Assembly: GCF_964355755.1 (NCBI RefSeq)
Contig: NC_092670.1
Span: 14,323,201-14,387,200 of the forward strand
Direction of reading: 5' to 3'
Length of the DNA: 64,000 nucleotides
Origin: Antedon mediterranea
Taxonomy: Eukaryota; Echinodermata; Crinoidea; Comatulida; Antedonidae
The position numbers were made by a program, and so were the translations under genes. Shown here in pieces: positions 45,501 through 57,500 of the stretch; position 1 is the first letter of the stretch, and each line of letters begins with the position of its first letter. Below the pieces are notes generated by a model. It was not told the origin of the DNA, searched no databases, and worked only from the letters and a program-made list of their open reading frames with translations.

Positions 45501-48500
45501 ACAATAGCACAAGTAAAATTTAGAAATGTTATATATACGGAGCTCTTGTTTCAGAATTTTATTATAACAGAATGATCTGATGTTCTTATTTTAAGATACC
45601 GGTGATCCCTACTACCCTGATTGTCCAACTAAACCATTGGTGTTTAATACAAATGACTCTGACATGGCTGAGGCAACGTGGAATGAAACAACGCCAAATG
45701 ATGCATCCGCTGGTATGATATCCGAGTCAATGCTGACTAAACCAGCTGAGACATCACCGGCTAACTTCCCCATAGGAGAGACTAATCTTACATACACTGC
45801 AACTGATGGCAGTGGTAACACTGGAACTTGTATTATAACTATTAGAGTAATTGGTAAGTAAATCGTTCGGGTAGTATCTAAAGGGTAGCTTCGGGTATAG
45901 TGTATATATTTATTAAAAAATGAAATTATTTGCCAACAACATTTTAATAACACTAGTTAGAATGAGCATCGTGAAATAAGCCCCTTTCTTAAGGTGGTGC
46001 TTCAGAACTTTTGCAAAAGATACAGCATGAAATTGGTGCTTTCAAAAGAACATTCCTAACATGAATAATAGGTATCAGGTGGCCTGAGAAAATAAAAATA
46101 AGATGAGAATTTTTTGGGAAACATTTGAATATGCTACTAGTTGCAGAGAACAACTCTGAATTTCTCAAATCTTTTTCAGTATGGCTGGTACAACCTCAAA
46201 AATGTAATATTTAAAAGAAAAAAGTAAAAGTATTTAAAACTTAGAGTCAAAGGTCAAAACATTCTTCTGACTGGGTTCATGTTCTATCGAACATAGTATC
46301 TCTAGTTCTTTCTTCATATCTGAAAAGTCTTAAATATGCTACTCCGATTTCCTCCAAACTCGGTCAGTATTCAACACCCCATTTATGTGCTACAAAAGAT
46401 ATAAATTTAATATCATTTTTTTTATACATTCTATCCGTTTAGATATTGGAGACCCTATTGTGACAGAGTATCCTAATGACACAATAATAGATACAGATTC
46501 TGGACAGCCAACAGCTTTATACAACTGGACAGCTCCAGTTGCTACAGATAATTCTGGTACAGCTGTCATTGTCTTTTACGAAATCAATGGAATGACCTGT
46601 AGCAGTCCATCTTACGAATTTCCAATAGGATCCAGCGTAGTAACAGTAAATGTGTCCGACCAATCTGGAAACAGCGTCTCGGGGATGTTTAACGTCACTG
46701 TTGAAGGTAATTAAAAAAATTCTATGAACATCTACGTACATACTTTAGGAAAAAAGTTTTGTTCACAATAATTATACTCTATATAGACGTGTGTCTAGCA
46801 TTGAAGATGTATAGAAGGCACAATACTCTATACTGTACTATAGTTATGTTGGAATCAGTTTACTCAATCAAACATTTAAAATCACAGTGTTGAAATGAAT
46901 ATTAATAAATGCTATTTCGTCTTTGAAAAAACAATGAATTATGTCAAAATAAATAATGACTTTTAGCCTACTGAGCATGTCATTTATTATTATCTATTGG
47001 CACAGATGATGTGTCGACTGTGCAGCTAGTGCCTGTGCCAAAAGACAACATGATAAATGTTAATAGTCGACCTTCCTTCCAGATAGAAAACAAGTCATCA
47101 TTCGCACTGTTGATAATGCCCCAATTCTCAGAGCACTGAATCTCAAATACTACAATATTTGCCCGGTATCATAAGAATATTATTTGTTAATACAGTATCT
47201 CATTTGTATAAATCTGGTGCATGTATGATGAAAGGTTATGTCACTTTTTTCTTTTTTTCAAATTCAGATGTTACATGCACGGTTGACTGTGCCAGTAGCC
47301 AATCCCCTGGGCCAGCCGGCTAGCCTATAGTTATATATCACTTTCTCTGAAATTATAATCAATATACAGTATAATTGATAACATTTAACACAACCATACT
47401 TACTGCTTAGTGTACCAATATTCTTTATTTAGGTAAGTAAGAGAGATAAGGTATTTTAGGGTAAATTCCACCAGCAAAATTATGGTACTGTATGATACCT
47501 ATTGTATCTCAACACAATAGTGAATCTCAACAATAACAAGGAAAAAGGTGAATGTGAAATTTAATCAATGTTGCGTGTCAGATTGTGTTACCTAAATAAA
47601 GTTTTTAGTATCAACAACTAGTGTAGGCCACTATGTAATTTCGTGTCATTTTTTTGTTAAAAGCAAAATTCCAGCTGATTTAGTGTCTTTAGGATGTAAA
47701 GTAATGAAAAAAATATGTTGCCATTTTTTTAAAAAAGCTTAAGGGTGTCAAATCCAAGATGGCCGCCAATACGTAAAATATCCAATAAATGTACCATATT
47801 GGACAAAGTAACACCCATTATGAATAATATTTTAAGTTCATATGGGTTCTCTGGTATATAAGAATTATTATAAACCTATATTCATTAGTATTCTGACATT
47901 TTGAATTTCAAAATGGCCGCCATTTTAAAAAAATGGATTAAATTTCTTATTAAAACATGTGCAAGTTATGACGTTGATTGAAATCACATAAAATGATAGG
48001 CCTATGACAACAACATTGGTGATTAACACAAAATGGCGGCCATTTTGAATTTTAAAATGGCCGCCATTTTTTTAAATGGGTTAAATTTCTTATTAAAACT
48101 TGTATAAGTTAAATAAAATTAGATTGAAATATACAAAATGATATGTTTATGACAACAACATGGTGATTAACACAAAATGTTGACCATCATTAGGTCTACA
48201 GTACTGACAGTACACTTCTTCATATTAAAAGATCTCATAAACTTCTTCAGTTAAATGACAACTAACTCTGCCAAAGTCCTTCAATGAAATGATTCTAATC
48301 TTGAATGCGATACAGTAAGTTGACCTTCCTTCATTCTCTACTACTGTATCCATCAAACTTCCACAGACTGATCTGCGTTCCCAACAACCTTGTTCAGAAA
48401 CAAATTGGCAAAATAACTGAAATACCTCATTCCACCGGCAAATAATCTCTATAGGAGTCTTCTTTTACTTTGATAAGTTTGTCACCTGTATTCACCGTCA

Positions 48501-51500
48501 TATATATTTTTTGCCAATATTCGTCTTTTTCTTAGGATCCCATATTATATAGACAGTTTGCCTTCTACAAGACTTTTACCAATGCCTCAAACATTTTCTG
48601 TCCAATTTCATCATGCCATGGCCAACAAACACCTTTGTGCGAATTGCAGAATTCTTCATTAATCGGGATATCATCTCTCTTTAAATGTTAACTAAATTTG
48701 CCAGCTCTGATGAAATCATTAATTTGTGTTATTCCAATGATACCACGCTCAATGACCCTGATCAATTGATGTAAATCCAGCAAGTCCCACACATACATGT
48801 CCTCTCATATACATACCATACTGTATATAGGGATATAGTTTAACCACATCATTTAGATTTCGTCGACTCTCTGTATTCAAGTTAATATCTTTATGATCAG
48901 CCTCTTTCAAACAAAATGATACTTAACTTAGAATATTTTGGATTGTTTGTACTACCTTTTTTAATGTTTTTTATATTTTTATATTTCATGTTATTTTTCT
49001 GAGTGAAACGCTTTTGTTAAACTTCAATCTTTCGACTGCAATAAAGTTCTATTCGTTTTCGTATTCGTATAAACTCCAATATCTGTAATTTGTTTCAGTA
49101 ATCTGTTGAAATTGATAAAGCGGAAGTAACCGATTGAAATATTTGATGTGTACTTTCCATGGGTGCAGATATCGTTTTCTTGTGTCTCGGACATATAGGC
49201 CTATAGGGATATAGTTTAACCATATCATTTAGATTTCGTCGACTCTAGCAGCCTCTTTTAAACAAAATGATACTTCACTTAGAATCTCTTTCTCTGTCTG
49301 CATTTGTAGAAGCAAGTTGTAGAGAGAAAGCGGAATTAGTGTGCTTTTGTCCTTTAGAGATGTTTTCCATTTAAGATATTTGTGTCACTGGTTGTATAGG
49401 TAATACAAGTTCACAAAAGCACTTGCCTCAACACTATTTTCACAATGCTACATTTCCAAAAGCCATATAGTTCACCGGGTCGACATAATAATTGCTTTTT
49501 GATGTTATCTCTGTCCACCTCCACTCATCTCGGGCAAGAGTCATCACCAGGCATTCTTGTCTTTCCCTAGTACATGAGTTTTTATACCACAGCCATGTGC
49601 ACTCATCAAACCAGTGTATAATGCTGGTCTGTCTGTAGGGGGTACATATCTAATGAAATTGATTGAGATTGTAGAAGATGAGAAGTAGGAGTTCATTCAT
49701 TTACAAGGTTATTTAGGCAGAGCTGTATCTGTATTTCCTTCAAGCTTCTGCCAAAAGTTGACAGGTTGAAAACTTACCAACCATACTGGTGACTATGGCC
49801 CTGAAGGAACAGACATTGAATTACATAGCAATAACGCATTTATTATTTAACATATTTATACAGGATTTCACAATAAGGTATAAATGCACTTGTTTTATAT
49901 TGTGGTCCTGTCTCCTGTCAAGTTTCAGTTTCATGAAAAGAAATGAGATCTGTAATTTAGAATCTATATATAAATTATGGTTAATTCTGACATAGGCGAG
50001 CACAATGGAGAAACTTTGGAACAAATTTCTGCCTTGGATACCTACCTGAACTATCTCAAGTGTACCGCAAAATGTAAAACAGTTTTCACTATTACGATAT
50101 TGTTCCATATTTCTATCTTAGGAATATATTATAAAGAGTTTTAAAACAAAATTTCTGATTCATCGGTAGATTTTCAACTCAATTTCAATTGTACGCGGTC
50201 AAAGTAATTTCCGGGTTCACGATGAGTTCACAGGTTCACCTTGCAACTACCTGGTTTCAGTTAAGTTGGTCGTTAGTAGCTATAGCTATTTTAATTTTTT
50301 GTTTATTTTCGAATCGGACCGCGCGTGTGAAGGTACAGTAGTTAAAAAATAAAGTCCCGATAGCCGAGTTTTATTGAGTAAGCTGGCAGGAATAACTGTA
50401 GGCTATCTGTGTGCCATTAGGGCCCATATTGCAAGCCGTCTAAAACATCTTCCTTCTTGGGCCGAAACGGCCTACGCTGTCGCGGAAGTTAGTTTCAAAA
50501 GATCTTTAAATTAAATAATGTATTATGATGGTATTTATTTGAATAAACGCCTCCCTAATAAAACATCACTTTGAATAATAATCGCCTACACCCCCCCCCC
50601 CTCCGCCTACCCAATTATCTAATAAACGCCCATCCACATTAATTATACACACAATATTGTTTATACTATTTATAATAGAATTCATTACACTGTTAACTAT
50701 AATTTACCAAGCATTTGTTATAATTTTTTACCACTTTTCATATCTATTAGAGGATTTTATTTGATTATAAATGTTATGATATTATTAAAACTAAAAAATC
50801 CCTCGAATAAGCATCTCCCTCAAATGAACTCTGCCTCCCCACCTCCGCCCTATAAAACAATAAACACTATACTTTTTAGAACATTGTGTACAAACAACAA
50901 TTTATGCACACATATTTAAAAAAAATTATTTAAAGAATTTAATTTTTAGTGGCGGCCATTTTGAAATTCAAGATGGCCGACAGATTATCGCTTTACATAG
51001 TTAGGATTGTATAATGGGTACAGTAATACCATCAAAACGGACTTGTTCCACATTCATAATTTGTATTATTGGTGATATTCTGATTTTTAATAGGGTTATT
51101 TGAATGTTGGCGGCCATCTTGAATTTGGTCCTTTAAATGTCTTTTGAAAAAATGGCAACATATTTTTTTTCATTCCTTATATTATCAAGATATGAAATAA
51201 AGTCAAAGTTTGCTTTTAACAAAAAATATACACGACATTCATATAAACGACATACCAGCCTACACTATAAAGTTAAACTTGAGTGTATGAATGCACACAG
51301 CCAAATTGAAAATCAAATAATCTATATTTGTTTGATTATTTTTCAACTGTGTGATTCAATATTCTGAATACATTCTATTTTAGGTAAATTAATTAGTTTT
51401 CTTAAAAAGCTGTGTTTTTCTAAATCTAAAACCACAGACCATGAAGGAAATGAATACACAGACGTTTCAATTACCTCTTTTTACTTAACCTTGCTTATAG

Positions 51501-54500
51501 TGACTCTAAACAGCATGTTAACAATCAAGAAGTAAAACATAGTAGCACAAACATATAAATCTAACAAAGGACTAAAAATTGACAAAAATCGGAAAAACAA
51601 AAATGCAATGTAGAAAATTGTTACAAAAATATACTGAGGAATTCTAGATACAGTACTTGACATTGACTATTTGAATTAAAATTAGGAGAAAACAGAATAA
51701 AACAATAAATAGTACAATCCCAAAAAACACATTAATTTTTGACACAATCCACAGATTAGTCTGGGTTCCAGACGGAGTTTTGTCTTAATATTAGTAAAAA
51801 GATAAATATTTTGGCACATATGGCGCTTCATACGTATACTACTTGATTTTGGATACTCCGTCTGGGGAAACACGCACAAGTCACGTGATTTGACACCAAG
51901 AATTCTTGGTGCATACGATTATCCGGTTGACTAGTTTCAGCTGCATGCGATTGGCTACTCACTCGTACACCGTTTTAATATTCATATTTCAGAAGTTCAA
52001 AGACTCAACAACTAAGATGGTGCGCATGCGCTATGTTTCGTTTAGACAACGTGTACTTGGTACATTGATGAAAGTTTCTGAAGGCTAGAAATGATTTTAT
52101 ATGCCTATAGTAGTTTGGTAAACATTTGATGGGATTTTTCCCAAGAACATGAAAACTCGTCTTAGATAAGATAGGCTAGCTTCTCCGCAAATCAAACATT
52201 GAATGGATCATTTATTTGATTTAATTCCCACCCAGACACTGTCCTGTTCTGTGTAGTGTGTGGTGTAGCTTTGTTGTGTGCCGGTGGTATGTAGGCCTAC
52301 TTTATTGGCGTTTTATTTGGCAGGTCATACGTGCGAGTTGAGTAGGACCTACGAAAGAGGCCTAGGCCAATGACTAAACAATTAATAAAAAAACAACTTG
52401 GCAACACGATTTTATCAACAGTCTCGACCGTACATTCAGCACTGTAGGCCTACGTACTCGATCTTTTTCATTTTGAAACAAGATGATCATTGGTTGATTC
52501 GAAATCCATATTTACATACCGCCCGCCCCATATAGCCAAATACGGTATGATCACCTACGTCATTCTTATCGGATGTTTGCGGTCTGCAAATCGATTTCTA
52601 TACGCGTTTCACAAGTCTGTATTTTCAGACAAAAATCGCGGTCGCAATAAAAACAAATAAATAAAAAAGAAAATACAGACTTGGGGCAAGTCTATCCACA
52701 GATATACACATTTCTAAAAGATTGCTTTGTCTGTTTCAATTAAGGTATTTTTCATGTTTTAAATTGCTATCTAATATAAAATGCAAGTAGAATGACCAAG
52801 ATTTATGATCACTAATAAATATGGGATGAAGTAAATTCACTTGATTATTACATGTAATAATGTTAGACAACTTGGGTACATGTAAAGAGTGAATGAGAGC
52901 TGTGTTTATGCAAAATTTGGTTAAACCCAATGCTGCTTCATTTAATTCACTTTGTGTCCAGAATATCCTTCTTGGGTAGTAACAAAGTGCGAGGCAGCGA
53001 GGCACGCGAGGCAGGGAAGGCATGCGAGGCAAGTCAGAAATTTATGCGAGGCATCGTTTTACCATCATCAAAAAATGCGAGGCATCATTTTATCATTTCT
53101 CAAAATTGCAAGGCAGGAAATCACCGAAATTGAAGTAGCCTAGGCCCGCTAGGCTAGTTTCCTTTTGCACCTGCCTTGTAATTTAACCAAGGCTTTATCC
53201 TGAATACCACAGCTTAGAATTAGGCATACTTTAATGAAGAAAAATCACATAAAAGTAACAATAAATCCATTAAATTGGTGATTTTACAGACGTTGTTTTT
53301 CTCGCATTTCGCACACTCAATGTTCAATATTTTGGTTTCTATGGAACGCCAAAAGAGCAAAATTAATTAGAGGGCTAAAAACTCTGTGGAATCCATTTAT
53401 ATTTAACGCATTATTTGGTGAAAATCAAGTACAATTTCAATAGATTTTGTCACTGTCAGTAAGGAAAAATGTTACTGTTGATAATGTACACGGTTTCGTT
53501 AACCTTTTAAAGAATAAAATAGAAAAATTCATCATAATATCCTTAGTAGGATGTCCTAGGTCTAGACTAGGTAGTGATGTTGATTTAGGATCGATTATTA
53601 TTCTTTGAAAACAGAACAGTATCAGCAGTAACATATTACAACATTTTTATTGACAAATTAACAAATATATTGAAATAAAACGTGTTTTTCACCAATAAAT
53701 GCATGAGAAATTGACGCATTCCACTGAGTTTTAGTCCTCTATTATCGTTGCTCTTTTGGCGCTCCATAGAAACAAAAATATTGAACATTGAATAAGTGAA
53801 ATTCGCGAACAGTGTGCGAGAAACACGCCTGTAAAATCATTAATTTAAGGATTTATTTGTTACTTTTTATGTGATTCTTTCATTAAAGTACTCATGAGGT
53901 ATACTTCTAAGGTGTGGTATTCACACGATAAAGTTAGTTATCAAATTTGGAGTAAAAATACAAGCGAAGGAAACTAGCGCCAGGTTTATTAGTACGTACA
54001 TGGACAACAATAAATAAAAATCGTTCGTAATATACCTAGCTTACTAAAACAGGAATAGTGTATCATTATTAAATATTACACCAATTATTATTTTATCAAA
54101 ATTGATTAAATTATTTTCTACATAGGCCTTTATCTAGGTTAGGGCTAAGCATATTAGCTAAAGTTTAATTTTAGGCCTAGTATTACAATTGTCGGACGTA
54201 AGTCTTTTTTCACACGCGCTCAAGAATTCTGTCGCAATTTTTTTCTTTGCGGCATGTTATTGGATCGGCATATCAGTTACCTTTTATTCACCGCCAGTTA
54301 TTGAACTTGTCCTGGCAATCGCTGTTCACCTTATTTGCGAGAGAGGTACACGTGTTGTTCCTAGAGAATGGAATGTCAAAATGTCTTTGGCACGCCGCTC
54401 AGAGAGAAGTCTGTGCGTTGCTGCTGAAACCACGTGCTATAGGAGGGGAATGCACCACAATCCTCTGAGCTGAGGGCTGAATCATTCCGCTACCTGCTAA

Positions 54501-57500
54501 ATAGTAAAGAGGGATTTTCCATCTCTCGGGTCTACCGGATCTAGGCGCAGGGGTGTGACAAAATATTATTTTCACTCTGCTATGTTCGAGAGACATGTGA
54601 GTGAACACGCTCGAAATGCCAACAAACATTGCAGTCATTTGATGAGTGTGTCGCTATAACAATTATTGTTTATCGAAAGTTGAAGACTGTCGTTCAGATT
54701 TTTTAACCGTAGTTTGGGCACTTTTGTAAAAGTAAAATTTGACACGATATGACTTGAATGAAAAAACAATCGTTACATAAAAATAAACAACATGATGAGT
54801 GTATACACGAATCTATTTAGATACGCTTGTATCGATTGATTATTAGGCCTATAATATAGCATAATAGCACGTTAAGATATGCCTCGCACCTTTTTGAAAT
54901 TGTAAACTATATGCCTCGCACTTTTGGAAATGATAAAATGATGCCTCGCACAAATATTTGGCATGCCCCGCGTGCCTCGCTGCCTCGCACTTTGTCAACA
55001 CTCATCCTTCTTGCTCAGATTCACACATTGTAGATGTTAGAGTTGGTATCGAAACTGTCTTCCAGACATGTAGTTTGGCACTTGTCGATGAACCAACATG
55101 CCTGTTCCCTGCAATTCATAGAAAGCTCTTTGACATTTACCTATTCTATTCCTGACATGCATATCGCCCTTAAGATTAACACCCAATTTAATGCCCATGT
55201 ACGTGACGTCACAAGCACATGCCAAAATACTGCTATCTAGGTACAATTTAGGATTTTCAATAAATGGTGATTTCCCAAATACGTTTTTATTAGATTCAAT
55301 TTTTAACCAATTAAGAAAAATTAACAACATCAATTCTTTTCTGAAGACCCACAACAAATAGACTTAAAACAAGATCATCCTCATAACAAAATACATTGTA
55401 AGAACAGTTGCTGACTGCTATTCTACTATTAAGCTTTACAACTATTCAACTAGATCTTTGTAAAATAGATTAAAACGAGTACCTTTTTTGAAATGTATAT
55501 ATTTCTGCCGATGAACTTTATTTTACCGTAACATGTTTGTATACCAGCTGTACATACACCTTTGCCAGCTGTTTTAATTATCTTTATAATTATTAGACAT
55601 GTTCCTTTACAATGAAAGTAAATTTGTCTCTGATTTATATAACTTTTATATAATCGGATTGTAAATGCTTAATTAGGTTGTTTTTCTCTGTTGTTTCTCC
55701 AATTAGGAGAGTCTGTTTATAGCAATATTTGTATTGCTAGTTGACAATCCGCCAGAATGGTGTCCTAGGTTTTTGTATTGTTATGCATCATGTATGCTTT
55801 TTTTTGTGTTAATTATGTTTTCTGGAAAATAAATAATATGAATATGAATATAGATAATAATCATTTATGAAAATGTTTGTTCTACTTTTAGTATTCTAAA
55901 ATATTTCCATTTTGTCAATAGATAATGAACCTCCAATGATTGACTGCCCAACAAATGTCACTTCAAACAATTACATTGGAGAAGTTTTTGGTTTGATAAA
56001 TGTCAGTACAGATATAGGAAGTCTAAATGCCACGGTGACCTGGGATCCTCCTGTGACAAGTGACAATAGTAATGGAACAGTGACTGTAGTTTCATCACCA
56101 TTTGAGTCAGGTGACATGATACCGATTGGTACTCACACAATCACTTTTACAGCAACTGATTTTTCTGAAAATAATGACACTTGTAAATTTTATTTCGAAG
56201 TTGAAGGTAAAGTATAAACCTTTTTTTTATAATTTAGACAATTTTGAAAATAGAAAAATCACTTTCACAGCAACTTACTCATCAAAAAGACTTACAAAAA
56301 TAGTGACATTTGTGTCATTAATCAGCTACAGTGACAGGCTATGTCTACTCCAGTCCTGAAGCATTTAATTTATCCATCCTGCATTTAGCCAGTCTATCTT
56401 TTTGATGCTTGTGAAATATAAACTCTTTCTTTAACCAAATGTTTTTAAATCATTTATATTGTTTACATTGATATTATTATTATTGTCTTTTTATTTTTAT
56501 TATTGTGTCTTTTCCCATTTGTTTACTTTTACAAGAAAGTAATATATTATGAATAAATTATACTCGTAATATGTTTCTTGTTTTAATCAGTATAATCATA
56601 CAATTTAAGGGCAACTACTGAAGACATAAAATATGAAGGTAAAACCTCCACAATTGAGATACATAAGTGAACAACTAAAGAAAAGCACACATTTTTTAAA
56701 GAAAAACAATTGATATTTTTTTTTAAATTATAGCATTTATTGCAATGATTTTGAATTCAGTATGCTTATAATCATACTGTTATCAAATCAAAATTTAAGT
56801 TAAGTCTGTTTATATTTTAGATGTGGAGCCACCTAATGCAACTTGTCCTTCCGTGGTTGCTGGTGTGACTGATCCTGGAAGTCCCAATGGCACTGTCAGT
56901 TTCAATATTACTGTTGTGGATAATGTTCTAGTTTCCCATTTTGAAACCAAGTATGCATTGGTCTACCCGAGCAGTAAAACCATTGATATGGTGTCTTATG
57001 ACTTTGAGACTACTGCTGTATTTCCTATTGGAGAAACTATCATTGAATACACATTTTATGACAATGCTTCACCAACAGCCAATCAAGAATCTTGTTATGT
57101 TACGGTGGTAATTAAAGGTACGTTTACTCTTTAAGTTGAAATAAAAAATTGTTCGTACAGGTCGGTTTATGCACATGTTTACTACATTTAAAACTTGTTA
57201 CTTACCTATAATAATCCTAAGTTATATTATTTCTTAAACTGAATGTCATAAAATGATTTTATTTAAGTAGATTAAAGCAAACTTTGAGTTTATGAGTTTA
57301 TTTTAAAGTTAGATATGATATCTTTATAAAAACAATATAAAAAATGTAATATAATATCTTTAGTAGAAAATGACTCTTTGTCATACTTATCATAAACGCT
57401 AAATAAATGCTAAGCCTACATTTTAAAAGGTGTATACTGTATTTCTTTATGATTTACCATAGGCTGCTATTACAAGTTACAATAATTATTATTATTACGG

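Larger units (their letters stand above)
39753..45595 (+). other. Gene B intron 2 (5.8 kb), filled with repeats
   Basis: After the exon-end duplication come a 170 bp MITE-like unit (40512), a 33.4 kb-family block (40843), overlapping inverted repeats (41134-42784), a 43.1-44.9 kb tandem pair and about 0.7 kb of unremarkable AT-rich DNA. No HYR exon found. Confidence 0.7.
47621..51265 (+). mobile_element. 3.6 kb TIR transposon with decayed interior
   Basis: Left end GTGTAGGC, then TTTTTTTGTTAAAAGCAAA and AATATGTTGCCATTTTTT, recur inverted at the right end (51258-51265 and inward to about 50950), giving diverged arms of several hundred bases with AAATGGCCGCC words. TA flanks both ends (47619-47620, 51266-51267), fitting a TA target duplication. 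The interior has a decayed minus-strand frame and a family R insertion. Confidence 0.68.
46707..55921 (+). other. Gene B intron 4 (9.2 kb) made largely of transposons
   Basis: Includes the 47.6-51.3 kb TIR element with a nested family R copy, the 51.8-52.7 kb MITE-family copy, and a LINE remnant broken by a 2 kb foldback element (52.7-55.4 kb). The remaining 55.4-55.9 kb and 46.7-47.6 kb look like ordinary intron. No HYR exon found. Confidence 0.65.

Noticed and set aside
47008-47140. Possible extra HYR exon after an ACAG acceptor (starts D-D-V-S-T)
   Set aside because: The frame stops after about 43 codons without Cys-Pro, W-x-x-P or D-N-S-G motifs.
52983-53135. CRISPR-like array of spaced GCGAGGCA words
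   Set aside because: Spacing is irregular, the repeats are 9 bases, the words recur inverted at 54.9 kb, and the genome is animal.
54189-54473. 94-codon open frame inside the 2 kb foldback element
   Set aside because: Two overlapping same-strand frames of similar length and no recognisable domain; chance is likely. It could be checked against other copies of the element.
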